From the NCBI GenBank assembly GCA_022801715.1, contig JAAWSV010000023.1, positions 1-38,168 of the forward strand: 38,168 nt of DNA. The letters run 5' to 3'. The notes below the pieces were generated by a model. That model was given only the letters and a program-made list of their open reading frames with translations, was not told the origin of the DNA and did no database searches. The stretch's first letter is position 1. Every line of letters begins with the position of its first letter. Both the position numbers and the translations under genes were made by a program. Source of the DNA: Oscillospiraceae bacterium. Its GTDB lineage: Bacteria; Bacillota; Clostridia; Oscillospirales; Oscillospiraceae. Positions 16,323-23,883 of this stretch are shown in pieces.

Positions 16323-17132
16323 ATGCCATTAACGATTTCTGACGATGATTTTCGCCGCCTGACCTCATTCATCCAAGCCCACTATGGGATCAACCTCACA
16401 GAGAAGCGCCAGCTGGTCTCCAGCCGGCTCTCCTCCGTGGTATCGGAACAGGGGTACAGCAGCTTTACACCCTTTATCACCAAGCTTTTGGAGGAGAAGA
16501 ACCCCAACCAGCTGGAGCTGGTGCTCAACCGCCTGACTACCAACTACACCTTCTTCATGCGGGAACAGGAGCACTTCGAGTTTTTTGAAAAGACCATCCT
16601 GCCCGACTTGGTACGCCGCCACCAGCGGGACAAGGTGCTGGCCATCTGGTCCGCCGGCTGTTCCAGCGGCGAGGAGCCCTATAACATCTCCATCTGCATC
16701 AAGGAGTTTTTGGGCGCCCAAGCTAAACTCTGGGACACCCGGGTCTTGGCCACCGACATCTCCCAGCAGGCCATGGCCAAGGCCAAGCGGGGCATCTACG
16801 ATCTGCCCGACACCATCCCCGACCACTGGCGCAAGCGCTATTTCAACAAGGTGGCCGGTTCCGATGGAAAATACCAAGTGGCCCCGGAGATCCGCAACAA
16901 CGTGATCTTCCAGACCTTCAACCTGATGGACCCCATCAAGTTCCGTCTGAAGTTCGATGTGATCTTCTGCCGCAACGTGATGATCTACTTTGACCAGCCC
17001 ACCAAGGACGCCTTGGTGCGCCGGTTTTACGATGCCACCGTCCCCGGCGGCTACTTCCTGATCAGCCACTCGGAGAACCTGAGCAAAAATGCCCCCTACC
17101 GCACCATCGCCCCCTCCACCTTCCAAAAATAG
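16323..17132 (+). CDS. cheR: Chemoreceptor glutamate methyltransferase CheR
   Basis: 269 residues, the usual CheR length. CheR methylates glutamates of chemoreceptors with S-adenosylmethionine during adaptation. The N-terminal helical domain (about 1-85) contains YGINLTEKRQLVSSRLSSV and the TTNYTFFMREQEHF signature. The methyltransferase domain has the SAM-binding loop AIWSAGCSSGEEPYNI (about 107-122), VLATDIS, and the DVIFCRNVMIYFD motif. The start at 16323 is chosen because GAAAGGA precedes it and MPLTISDDDF aligns with CheR N-termini; an extension of 29 codons upstream has no family likeness. A 13-bp hairpin begins at its stop codon. Confidence 0.94.
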   Translation: MPLTISDDDFRRLTSFIQAHYGINLTEKRQLVSSRLSSVVSEQGYSSFTPFITKLLEEKNPNQLELVLNRLTTNYTFFMREQEHFEFFEKTILPDLVRRHQRDKVLAIWSAGCSSGEEPYNISICIKEFLGAQAKLWDTRVLATDISQQAMAKAKRGIYDLPDTIPDHWRKRYFNKVAGSDGKYQVAPEIRNNVIFQTFNLMDPIKFRLKFDVIFCRNVMIYFDQPTKDALVRRFYDATVPGGYFLISHSENLSKNAPYRTIAPSTFQK

Positions 17133-17163
17133 CTCCAGCAGGCTGGTTCAAGCCTGCTGGAGC
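17132..17163 (+). terminator. Hairpin at the cheR stop
   Basis: GCTCCAGCAGGCT, loop GGTTCA, AGCCTGCTGGAGC: a perfect 13-bp stem beginning at the last base of the cheR stop codon, followed by a moderately T-rich stretch (AAAGTTGTTTGTG). Partial terminator or mRNA-protecting stem. Confidence 0.6.
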
Positions 17164-17312
17164 CAAAGTTGTTTGTGTCTTCGGCGCAAAAGTACAATCA
17201 TTTCCCGCGCCGCTCCAGCCGTTCAGCCGCTGGGGCCGTGCCAAAATACTATCAACATATTGTTCAGCCTGACGGCGGACGGATGCCCTGTAAGCCGCCG
17301 TCGGCTTGGTCC

Positions 17313-17351
17313 TTTTTCTCAAGGCACGGCTGCGCCGTGCCTTGAGAAAAA
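17313..17351. repeat. 18-bp perfect palindrome between cheR and cheB
   Basis: TTTTTCTCAAGGCACGGC, TGC, and the exact complement ending GAGAAAAA. On either strand the 3' side ends in A, not T, so it is not a simple terminator. The same gap holds a copy of the CGGCGCAAAAGTAC motif (17179-17199). Confidence 0.75.
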
Positions 17352-17407
17352 TCCTCGCTTAAAGACCCAGCGAAACGGACTTCAAGCGATATTAAAGGAG
17401 GCCTTCC

Positions 17408-18442
17408 ATGTGGCCAGCCAACAAAAAAATCCGCGTCATGGTGGTGGACGATTCCATCTTGGCCCGCACCATGATTGCCAACGGTCTCGCCAAAAACCCA
17501 CGGATTGAGGTGGTCGGCACCGGCTTCAACGCCGCCGATGCCGAGGCCAAAATCCAGCAGCTCCGCCCGGACGTGATGACCTGCGACGTGGAGATGCCCG
17601 GCATCAGCGGCATCGACTTTGTCAAGCGCCTGCTCCCCCGGCATCCCCTGCCGGTGATACTAGTGTCCTCACTGAATCTGCGGGTGTTCGACGCGCTCTC
17701 CGCCGGAGCGGTGGACTTCGTGCGCAAGCCGGAGCCGGGCCAAAACGACGTCTTCCTCGCCGGCCTTGCCCAGAAAGTCATCGCCGCCGCCGGGGCCAAG
17801 GTCCGCCGGGCCCCCGCCAACCTAAGCTCCACACCGGCGGCCAGCCCCTTGGGCCACCAGCCGTCTTTGGATAATATTATCATCGGCTTAGGGGCCTCCA
17901 CCGGCGGCACGGAGGCCACGCTGGAGGTGCTCAAGCGCCTGCCGGCGGATATCCCCCCCATGCTGCTGGTGCAGCACATGCCCACCGGCTTTACCCAGAT
18001 GTACGCCGACCGGCTCAACCGCCTGTGCCAGATGGAGGTACGGGAGGCCAAGCACGGCGACGAGCTGCGGCGGGGTCTGGCCCTGCTGGCCCCGGCGGAC
18101 TACCAGATGCGCATCGTTCGCGCCGGCTCCCGGTACACCGTCAGCTGCACCCCGGACGAGAAGGTCAGCGGCCATCGCCCCTCGGTGGACGCCCTGTTCT
18201 TCTCCATGGCGGAGCATGTGCGCTGCAAGATGGTGGGCATCATCATGACCGGCATGGGCCGGGACGGGGCCGACGGCCTCCTCAAAATGCGCCAAGCCGG
18301 GGCCTACACCATCGGACAGGATAAGGAGTCCTGCGTGGTCTACGGCATGCCCATGGTGGCCCAAAACATCGGCGCCGTACAGATCCAAGCCTCCTGTGAG
18401 AACATCGCGGCAGTTCTGCTGCGGCAGCTGAAAACAATGTAA
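17408..18442 (+). CDS. cheB: Chemoreceptor methylesterase/deamidase CheB
   Basis: 344 residues: an N-terminal receiver domain with D14, D15 and phospho-acceptor D60 (TCDVEMPG), a short linker (about 131-153), then the CheB esterase domain with catalytic triad S164 (GASTGG), H190 (VQHMPTGFT) and D286 (GMGRDGADG). These positions equal those of the enterobacterial enzyme. It removes methyl groups added by CheR and deamidates receptor glutamines, activated by phosphate from CheA. TTAAAGGAGGCC gives a strong ribosome-binding site. Last gene of the che cluster; a hairpin (18458-18486) follows. Confidence 0.96.
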   Translation: MWPANKKIRVMVVDDSILARTMIANGLAKNPRIEVVGTGFNAADAEAKIQQLRPDVMTCDVEMPGISGIDFVKRLLPRHPLPVILVSSLNLRVFDALSAGAVDFVRKPEPGQNDVFLAGLAQKVIAAAGAKVRRAPANLSSTPAASPLGHQPSLDNIIIGLGASTGGTEATLEVLKRLPADIPPMLLVQHMPTGFTQMYADRLNRLCQMEVREAKHGDELRRGLALLAPADYQMRIVRAGSRYTVSCTPDEKVSGHRPSVDALFFSMAEHVRCKMVGIIMTGMGRDGADGLLKMRQAGAYTIGQDKESCVVYGMPMVAQNIGAVQIQASCENIAAVLLRQLKTM

Positions 18443-18457
18443 AAGCAACGCCCCCAA

Positions 18458-18486
18458 AGCTCCGCCGTGGTTTTCGCGGCGGGGCT
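18458..18486 (+). terminator. Terminator after cheB
   Basis: AGCTCCGCCG pairs with CGGCGGGGCT (one U-G pair on the plus-strand RNA) and is followed by GATTTGTAAACTTTTT. Probable end of the che transcript. Confidence 0.6.
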
Positions 18487-18511
18487 GATTTGTAAACTTT
18501 TTACACGTATC

Positions 18512-18540
18512 TTGCAATTTAAGACCACATTCTGTAGAAT
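18512..18540 (+). promoter_or_regulatory. Sigma-A promoter of the TIM-barrel gene
   Basis: TTGCAA (18512-18517), 17-base spacer, TAGAAT (18535-18540). It stands after the che terminator and about 85 bases before the next start codon. Confidence 0.65.
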
Positions 18541-18626
18541 GGAGAAAAACCCATTGCCCCCGGCAGCCCATCCCCCTCACGGGAGAACCGGCGCCGGAAC
18601 ACCGTGGGGAGAGGAGGAGCACAGAC

Positions 18627-19295
18627 ATGAAAAAGGACATCCCCGCCTACAGCGGCACCCTGCGCAGCCACCTGCTGAACATCCCGGAGAGCATCTACGC
18701 CTGCAGCGGCATCCTGATCTTCGGCCGGCGGATCAAGTCGGTGGTTTTCTCCACCGATGTGGCCATCATCAAAAATGTCAACGCCGACGCGGTGATCGCC
18801 GTGTACCCCTTCACCCCCCAGCCGGTCATCTCCCAGGCCATCATCCAGGTCTCAGACGTGCCCGTGTTCGTGGGAGTGGGCGGCGGCATCACCAACGGCC
18901 AGCGCTCTGTGCGCTTGGCGGCGGAGGCGGAGCACCAGGGGGCCTTTGGCGTGGTGGTCAACGCCCCCATCCCTCCCGCCGTCATCGCGGAGATGAAGGC
19001 ACGGGTGGACATCCCGGTAATCGCCACCATCGTCTCGGAGCGCCAGGATATCGAGGAGCGGATCGCTGCCGGGGCGGACATCCTCAACATCTCCGCCGCC
19101 GCGTCCACCCCGGCCTTGGTGTCCTGGGTCCGGGAGCGCCACCCCAACTTCCCCATCATCGCCACCGGCGGCCCCACCGAGGAGAGCATCTTAGCCACCG
19201 TACAGGCCGGCGCCAACGCCATCACCTACACCCCGCCCACCAATGGGCAGCTGTTCTCGGAGACGATGCAGAAATATAGGCAGAGTTTCGACTAA
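18627..19295 (+). CDS. Conserved TIM-barrel-like protein, function unknown
   Basis: 222 residues with the alternating strand/helix pattern of a (beta/alpha)8 barrel: VVFSTDVAIIKN, ADAVIAVYPFTPQ, VPVFVGVGGGITNG, GAFGVVVNAPIP, IPVIATIVS, AGADILNISAAA, FPIIATGGPTEESI and GANAITYTPP. The IATGG and GANAI ends resemble phosphate-binding sites of ThiE, NanE and PdxS-type barrels. Homologues in Clostridia are often labelled only hydrolase. AGGAGGAG precedes the ATG. It has its own promoter, and a palindrome (19300-19323) follows the stop. I infer a soluble cytosolic enzyme acting on a phosphorylated substrate; the reaction is not known to me. Confidence 0.72.
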   Translation: MKKDIPAYSGTLRSHLLNIPESIYACSGILIFGRRIKSVVFSTDVAIIKNVNADAVIAVYPFTPQPVISQAIIQVSDVPVFVGVGGGITNGQRSVRLAAEAEHQGAFGVVVNAPIPPAVIAEMKARVDIPVIATIVSERQDIEERIAAGADILNISAAASTPALVSWVRERHPNFPIIATGGPTEESILATVQAGANAITYTPPTNGQLFSETMQKYRQSFD

Positions 19296-19299
19296 TTTC

Positions 19300-19323
19300 G
19301 ATTGAAATCTGCGGATTTCAATC
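19300..19323. repeat. 10-bp palindrome GATTGAAATC
   Basis: GATTGAAATC-TGCG-GATTTCAATC, perfect 10-bp arms between the TIM-barrel gene and the 4-TM gene. It resembles the palindrome at 10901-10926 and may be a dispersed element. It lies upstream of the next start codon, so it may also act in the 5' leader. Confidence 0.6.
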
Positions 19324-19344
19324 AAGGATTTGAGGGAAATGGGT

Positions 19345-19734
19345 ATGGAGAGAATCGGGAAATATGCGAGGTGCGCTTTCATCGGCTTGTCTATCGCACT
19401 GCTGCTCTGGATGTGGAACGCATTCCTCCACAACGTTATTGACCCCTCCGAGGAAGACGCGGCAGTGATCGGGGTGGGGTCCCTTTGGGCCTTTGAGATG
19501 GCGGCGCTGGCCGGCGTTGTGATCTCAAAAGTCAAGCACAGGAGGGAAGTTGGAAAATATGTCGTGGCCGGTTTGGGTGCCGTACTTCTGCACGGGATTT
19601 GGGTGGTGATGGTCTCTATCTGCTTTGGCGGCTTATTTGGACGCGGCCTATCGGTAATCGGGACAGGGTCCTTCTTGGCCCTTGAGGTGGCGGTGCTGAC
19701 TGGCGTGATGCTTTCAATACTCAAAAACAAATAG
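19345..19734 (+). CDS. Small 4-TM membrane protein made of two similar halves
   Basis: 129 residues with four predicted membrane helices (about 7-26, 41-62, 72-98, 101-125). The second and fourth helices are clearly alike: VIGVGSLWAFEMAALAGVVI against VIGTGSFLALEVAVLTGVML, and each is preceded by a helix with G-L-L-L-W, so the protein looks like an internal duplication of a two-helix unit. The start at 19345 is favoured because GAGGG sits eight bases before it. No family recognised. A GC-rich terminator follows the stop. Two-fold repeats of this sort are common in small transporters and channels, but nothing here shows a substrate. Confidence 0.65.
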   Translation: MERIGKYARCAFIGLSIALLLWMWNAFLHNVIDPSEEDAAVIGVGSLWAFEMAALAGVVISKVKHRREVGKYVVAGLGAVLLHGIWVVMVSICFGGLFGRGLSVIGTGSFLALEVAVLTGVMLSILKNK

Positions 19735-19753
19735 CCCTGCGACTACAAAAGAT

Positions 19754-19776
19754 CCCGCCGCGAGTTTCGCGGCGGG
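19754..19776 (+). terminator. Terminator after the 4-TM gene
   Basis: CCCGCCGCGA-GTT-TCGCGGCGGG, a perfect 10-bp stem followed by TCTTGGCTTTATAAAT. Confidence 0.7.
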
Positions 19777-19865
19777 TCTTGGCTTTATAAATATCCGCCG
19801 CGGCATTTGGGGCCCCCAAGGGCTTCCTCAGGCGCGGCAGGAGCCAGAGTTGGTATGCTCTGCCA

Positions 19866-20435
19866 TTACAAAACAAGCTCCTCCTGATGGATATTCTGAC
19901 AGTGGTCAATCTCCCTCTGCCACTCCTGCAGAGCCACAGGGGGCGGGGGGTCCAGTATGCCCGCCGCCCTGCGCCCCGCCAAACGCTCCTCGATGGAGCG
20001 GCAGGGCTTTATTTTTTTACTTTTGCACTTGGCGGCAAAATCGGAAAGGCTGTCGGCCAGTGTGATGAGGCTTTTCGGCCTGTCGTGGTATTGAAACAGG
20101 ATTTTCCCAAGGAACTCCCCCTCCACACCGATGAAAAGCAGGTCGCCAAAGGAGTTTTTACCAATGGGGAATATCCCCTCTGACACAAATACCGAGAGTT
20201 CGTCCTCGTCAAAACAGTGCTCCAGCCGATAGTCCGCAGGCGCAGCCCCCAGTCCGAAAAAGCCCCGCAGGTCCGAGGAAACACGGGCCATTCGGAAGGA
20301 GGTCTCCGGCGTTTCCCCGCCGTTATAGCGGCACAGGAAACGGCGGTACTCCTCCGGCAGTTCCATCCCGAACCGGCGCTCAAGGTCGGCCACCTTTTCC
20401 CCTACGCCGGCGGTGTCAAATTTTGAAATCAGCAT
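19866..20435 (-). CDS. SMI1/KNR4 (SUKH)-family protein
   Basis: 189 residues. The core matches the SUKH fold: ADLERRFGMELPEEYRRFLC, RYNGGETP, FFGLG, then IFPIGKNSFGDLLFIGVEG and the aromatic FQYHDRP. SUKH proteins are often immunity proteins against contact-dependent toxins, though many standalone ones have other roles. No toxin gene is next to it. The start at 20435 uses an AGGGGGATGAG site; upstream codons fall inside the preceding gene. It lies 31 bases after the small 2-TM gene and seems to be the last gene of the sigma-28-preceded operon. The last 40 residues (CRSIEERLAGRRAAG onward) are an unassigned polar tail. Confidence 0.75.
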   Translation of the reverse strand: MLISKFDTAGVGEKVADLERRFGMELPEEYRRFLCRYNGGETPETSFRMARVSSDLRGFFGLGAAPADYRLEHCFDEDELSVFVSEGIFPIGKNSFGDLLFIGVEGEFLGKILFQYHDRPKSLITLADSLSDFAAKCKSKKIKPCRSIEERLAGRRAAGILDPPPPVALQEWQREIDHCQNIHQEELVL

Positions 20436-20466
20436 GATCTCATCCCCCTGCCTATGCACGGCGGTT

Positions 20467-20661
20467 TTATGATGACGTCCACCCCTTGCGCCCGGCAAAG
20501 ACAGCAGCAGCACCGGAGACGGCGGTGATACCGATCAAAAGCCCACGGGACAGGTTCCCCAAGCCGCTGTCGGCGGCGGCGAAGGAGACCAAGCCGATCA
20601 GCATGACCACCGCCAGCACCACAGCTAAAATCTTGTAGACCTTCTTACTCAGCACCCCCAT
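20467..20661 (-). CDS. Small 2-TM membrane protein
   Basis: 64 residues: a basic start (MGVLSKKVYK), a first membrane helix (ILAVVLAVVMLIGLVSFAA), a short loop and a second helix (GLLIGITAVSGAAAVFAG) with a basic end. Family not recognised. The reading frame continues open for over 900 bases upstream, but only as the shadow of the metallopeptidase. The start could be the ATG at 20661 or a GTG two codons later; GCGGGGG precedes both closely. It lies 62 bases after the peptidase gene and 31 before the SUKH gene. Confidence 0.55.
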   Translation of the reverse strand: MGVLSKKVYKILAVVLAVVMLIGLVSFAAADSGLGNLSRGLLIGITAVSGAAAVFAGRKGWTSS

Positions 20662-20723
20662 CCCCCGCAGCTCACGGGGCAGCGAGACGCCCTCGCTTTG
20701 GAGATCGTAGCGGGGGGCCGGGC

Positions 20724-21521
20724 CTACGCCCTCGGCGTCCTCCCGCTGAGGCGCGCCCGACGCTCCCTCCAGTCCGGCATCCAGCGCGCCACTGTGGCGT
20801 AGAAGTCGGGTGAGTGATTGGGGACCACCAGATGACACAGCTCGTGGAGGGCTACATACTCCACGCAGCACAGCGGCTGGAAGATCAGCTGGCGGTTCAG
20901 CGTCACCACGCCCTTTTGCGGCAGACAGGATCCCCACCGGGTCCTCATCTCCCGGATGCGCAGCCGCGGCATAGCGACGTCGAAGCCCTGCCGCAGCCGA
21001 GTATATTGCTCGGCCATGATCTGTGTAAACCTCTCCTTGGCGAGCCGGTCGAGATAGCTCTCCATCAGCCTCTCCGCGGCGCTGCTGTCCTCCGGGTCGG
21101 GCAGGGTCAGATGCAGCGTGTCTCCCCGGCGCTCCGCGCTGGGACTCCCTTGGCTCATCTGGAGCCGCAGCGCCTCGCCCAGCAGCGTCACCCTCCCGCC
21201 CGAGGTGTATGCGCCCCTCTCCGGCGGTGCGGTCCGGCGAAACTGCTCCCTGGCGCGGCGAATAAAGGCCCCCTTGGCCGCTACGAACTCGTCCGCCTGC
21301 TTCAGCGGGCATCTCACGGGCACCGACAGCACCACGCTGCCGTCGCTGCGCACCCGCAGGTTCAGATTCTTGACCTTCTTGCGCTGGAGCGTGTAGACGA
21401 TCTCCTCCCCGGCGCTGGGCACCCGGCGCAGCTCCCCCTCGGGCTTGGCCGGCGGTCTGGGAGCGGCCAAAGCGGCTGGTGCGGCCAGCGGGGTCCTCTG
21501 TGGTCTTAAACAGCTGCCCAT
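20724..21521 (-). CDS. YgjP-like (DUF45) zinc metallopeptidase
   Basis: 265 residues. The DUF45/YgjP fold is shown by the zinc-binding motif HELCH (226-230) followed by PNHSPDFY (234-241), and the upstream RTRWGSC signature (193-199). The central repeat NLNLRVRSDGSVVLSVPVRC (about 52-71) is the typical N-terminal beta region of the family. An extra A/P-rich N-terminal 30 residues precede it. Members are predicted cytosolic zinc peptidases related to SprT and WLM folds; substrates are unknown. GGAGGGTAGCG precedes the ATG, and only two bases separate it from the upstream coiled-coil gene, so the two are coupled. Catalytic call is inference from intact ligands. Confidence 0.85.
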   Translation of the reverse strand: MGSCLRPQRTPLAAPAALAAPRPPAKPEGELRRVPSAGEEIVYTLQRKKVKNLNLRVRSDGSVVLSVPVRCPLKQADEFVAAKGAFIRRAREQFRRTAPPERGAYTSGGRVTLLGEALRLQMSQGSPSAERRGDTLHLTLPDPEDSSAAERLMESYLDRLAKERFTQIMAEQYTRLRQGFDVAMPRLRIREMRTRWGSCLPQKGVVTLNRQLIFQPLCCVEYVALHELCHLVVPNHSPDFYATVARWMPDWRERRARLSGRTPRA

Positions 21522-21523
21522 CG

Positions 21524-22135
21524 CTACCCTCCGGCGGCGTCATCGCCGCCCTCGCCGCTGTCCCCGTCCCCGCCGGAGCCGTCCCCCCGGTCGCCGCCAA
21601 AGAGCTGGTGGATCTCCCCCGCCGAGCCCTCGGCGGCGGTCCCCGCGGTCCCTGTGGTCTCCGCCCCCTCCATCTCCGGGAGCACGCTGTCCCACTCCTT
21701 GGGGTTGGGATTTGGCTTCCGGGCGGCCAAGACCAGCTTGTAGCTCTTGGGGTCGTTGGTCATCAAATACTGCTCATCCTCCGGCGGCACCCGGTCCCCC
21801 CGCATCAGGCGGCGGGCAATCTCCTGGCAGCGCTGCATCACCTTCAGGTACTCGGCCATGGCCTTCAGTTCCTCGCCGCCGGCCTCGGTCTCCTTCTCCT
21901 GCTCTGGATCCGTCTGGCGGCGGGAGGTGGCCTGACGGAACTTCTCCTCCGCCTCCCGGGCCTGTTCCTCAATGATGTCCAGGGCCTCCTTTGTCCGCTG
22001 GAACTTCTCCATCTGGGCCTCCTCGATCTGGGCCTTCTGGAGGGCGGCGGAGGACGAGGCGCCCTTCTTCGCAGTCCCCGCCTTCGGCTTCGCCGGCGCG
22101 GACTGCTCCCGCTTGGATGCCGCGTAAATCTCCAT
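21524..22135 (-). CDS. Coiled-coil protein of unknown function in a sigma-28 operon
   Basis: 203 residues, no signal peptide or membrane helix. A basic A/K/P-rich N-terminus (1-30) leads to a long charged helix (about 33-110; IEEAQMEKFQRTKEALDIIE), then a short conserved-looking block (RLMRGDRVPPEDEQYLMTND, PKSYKLVLAARKPNPNPKEW) and an acidic Gly/Asp tail. I recall similar blocks in uncharacterised proteins of motile Clostridia, but cannot name a family. AAAGGAGAT precedes the ATG. The gene opens the minus-strand operon with the YgjP-like peptidase, behind a perfect flagellar sigma-28 consensus at 22219-22245, so a role tied to motility is likely. Function not known. Confidence 0.7.
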   Translation of the reverse strand: MEIYAASKREQSAPAKPKAGTAKKGASSSAALQKAQIEEAQMEKFQRTKEALDIIEEQAREAEEKFRQATSRRQTDPEQEKETEAGGEELKAMAEYLKVMQRCQEIARRLMRGDRVPPEDEQYLMTNDPKSYKLVLAARKPNPNPKEWDSVLPEMEGAETTGTAGTAAEGSAGEIHQLFGGDRGDGSGGDGDSGEGGDDAAGG

Positions 22136-22218
22136 GGTATCTCCTTTCCCGCTGATGATGTCCGCCCATGGTGAAATATGTCCCCAATAGGGCTGTATCC
22201 CAGTATTTTCTGCCCTAT

Positions 22219-22245
22219 ATATCGGCCGCGGCGGAAAAAACTTTA
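22219..22245 (-). promoter_or_regulatory. Perfect sigma-28 promoter of the coiled-coil/YgjP operon
   Basis: Minus strand: TAAA (22242-22245), 15-base spacer, GCCGATAT (22219-22226). This is the exact flagellar sigma-28 consensus with optimal spacing, about 85 bases before the coiled-coil start codon, in a non-coding gap. Confidence 0.85.
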
Positions 22246-22286
22246 GCGGCGGGTCCCACAGGTCCCGCCGCCGTTTCGCGCGCTGG

Positions 22287-23579
22287 TCAGTGAATCTCGA
22301 TCTCCCCGTCCCCCCGGACAGTCAATCCGGCGCTGTAGAAGGTCCTCAAGGCCTCCGCCATATAGGCCGTATCCAGCGCCCCCGCCGTCTCATAGGCGGA
22401 GTGCATCGCCAGCTGTCCCAGCCCCACATCCACCGTGTTCAGGGACACATGACTCCCCACAATGTTCCCCAAGGTGGAGCCTCCGGCCATGTCCGAGCGG
22501 TTGGCGAAGTGCTGCACCGGCACCCCCGCCCGGCGGCAGAGCTCCGCAAACACCGCCTCGGACACGGCATCGGTGGTATAGCGGCGGCTGGCGCTGTGCT
22601 TGATCACCACACCGCCGTTGAGCCGGGGCCGGTTCTGGGGATCGGCCAGCTCCGGGTGGTTGGGGTGGACGGCGTGGGCGTTGTCGGCGGAAACTAAGAA
22701 GCTGTGGTGGATCTCCACAGGCAGCTCCCGCCCCAAGGCGGCGCAGATCCGGCCCAGCACATCCCGCAGGAGGGTGCCATCGGCCCCCTGACGGGTGGCG
22801 CTGCCCACCTCCTCGCTGTCAAAGACGCAGAGCACCGGAAGCCCCCGGCCCTCTGACGCCGAGAGAAAGCCCCGCAGGGCGGCGTAGACGCACTGGAGAT
22901 CATCCAAACGGGGCGCGGAGACAAACTCCCCCGCCGCGCCCCAGATCGTCCCCGGCTCCCGCACGTAGAGGGACAGCTCCGAGGCCGCCACATCCTCCTC
23001 CCTCACCCCGGCGCACTCCGCCGCCAGCGACAGCAGGGAGGGTCCGCCGGCAAGGCCCAGCAGCGGCAGCAGATCCTGCTTGGGATCGTAGGCCATGCCC
23101 TCATTGGCCCTTCGGTTCATATGGATGGCCACACGGGGAATCAGCAGCAGGTCCCGGTCGATCTCCACAAGGCGGCTCTCCACCCCCCGGTCCGTCCGCA
23201 CCAGCAGGCGCCCCGCCGCGGAGAGGGGCCGGTCCAGCCAGGAGTCGTAGAGCATCCCGCCGTACCGCTCGGTGTTCAGGCGGAGATAGTTCTCCGGCCC
23301 CTGCACCTCCCCGCCGGTCTTGATCTGAAAGGTGGGGGAATCACTGTGCCCGGCGGCAAGGAGAAACCCCTGCCACTCCCCCGCCGGCACCCGAAAGGCG
23401 ACGAGGGAAGCCCCGTTCCGTGTAAGGCAGTACCGCCCGCCGGGGCGCAAGTTCCAGACCTCCCCCTCCTGGAGAATCTCATAGCCCTCCAGCTCCCGCC
23501 TCACCGCCGCCGCCGTGTGGAAATTGCTGGGACACCGGCCAATAAAGGCCAGCAGATCCTTGGTCATCCCCTTGTCCAT
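22287..23579 (-). CDS. apeB: M18 zinc aminopeptidase
   Basis: 430 residues, typical of bacterial M18 (aspartyl-type) aminopeptidases, which use two zinc ions to remove N-terminal residues from peptides. The metal and catalytic motifs are present: AAGHSDSPTFQIK (His ligand and Asp), RLDDLQC (bridging Asp), FDSEEVGS (catalytic Glu pair), SADNAHAVHPNHPE, and the C-terminal His in QLAMHSAYE. The start at 23579 uses AAGGAGGAGCT; earlier in-frame codons have no site. A sigma-A promoter with extended -10 stands upstream (23647-23675). The gene appears monocistronic. Symbol by family name; substrate preference cannot be read here. Confidence 0.92.
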   Translation of the reverse strand: MDKGMTKDLLAFIGRCPSNFHTAAAVRRELEGYEILQEGEVWNLRPGGRYCLTRNGASLVAFRVPAGEWQGFLLAAGHSDSPTFQIKTGGEVQGPENYLRLNTERYGGMLYDSWLDRPLSAAGRLLVRTDRGVESRLVEIDRDLLLIPRVAIHMNRRANEGMAYDPKQDLLPLLGLAGGPSLLSLAAECAGVREEDVAASELSLYVREPGTIWGAAGEFVSAPRLDDLQCVYAALRGFLSASEGRGLPVLCVFDSEEVGSATRQGADGTLLRDVLGRICAALGRELPVEIHHSFLVSADNAHAVHPNHPELADPQNRPRLNGGVVIKHSASRRYTTDAVSEAVFAELCRRAGVPVQHFANRSDMAGGSTLGNIVGSHVSLNTVDVGLGQLAMHSAYETAGALDTAYMAEALRTFYSAGLTVRGDGEIEIH

Positions 23580-23646
23580 AGCTCCTCCTTCCGCCCCGCC
23601 CACCAAGGGGGAGAGGCGCTCTGTTTACTTGATCGTTCATGGAAAT

Positions 23647-23675
23647 AGTATACCACATTCCCGCCTGCATGAAAA
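23647..23675 (-). promoter_or_regulatory. Promoter of the M18 aminopeptidase
   Basis: Minus strand TTTTCA (23670-23675), 17-base spacer, TATACT (23647-23652) with extended -10 TGG just before it. Confidence 0.6.
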
Positions 23676-23777
23676 GACGAGGAGGTGCGGATTTTGGCAG
23701 TATTGGTATGATTTTATGGAAATAAGTCAACATCTTTGGTGAGAGCTCCAAAATCCCCGGCGGTGAACGGAAAAATC

Positions 23778-23806
23778 TTTTCATATGGGACAAATAGGTG
23801 TAGAAT
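23778..23806 (+). promoter_or_regulatory. Promoter of the NCS2 permease
   Basis: TTTTCA (23778-23783), 17-base spacer, TAGAAT (23801-23806), 78 bases before the start codon. The leader holds a small GC-rich hairpin but no purine riboswitch core that I can see. Confidence 0.5.
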
Positions 23807-23883
23807 GCAGGCATAGACGGGGCCAGCCCCCGCCGCAGCGTCCCCGCCAAGGCGGGACCTATCTCTTTTTTAGGAGGAAGAAC

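Noticed and set aside
19866-20435. SUKH protein as part of a toxin-immunity system
   Set aside because: No polymorphic toxin, RHS or LXG gene is in the window, and the gene sits in an apparent operon of unrelated genes.
20467-21600. Single 377-codon frame covering the peptidase and 2-TM gene
   Set aside because: Its first 300 codons are an out-of-frame shadow of the YgjP-like peptidase. Only the last 64 codons look like a protein.
23580-23883. Possible purine riboswitch before the NCS2 permease
   Set aside because: No conserved purine-aptamer core could be found; only a plain promoter and a small GC-rich stem.
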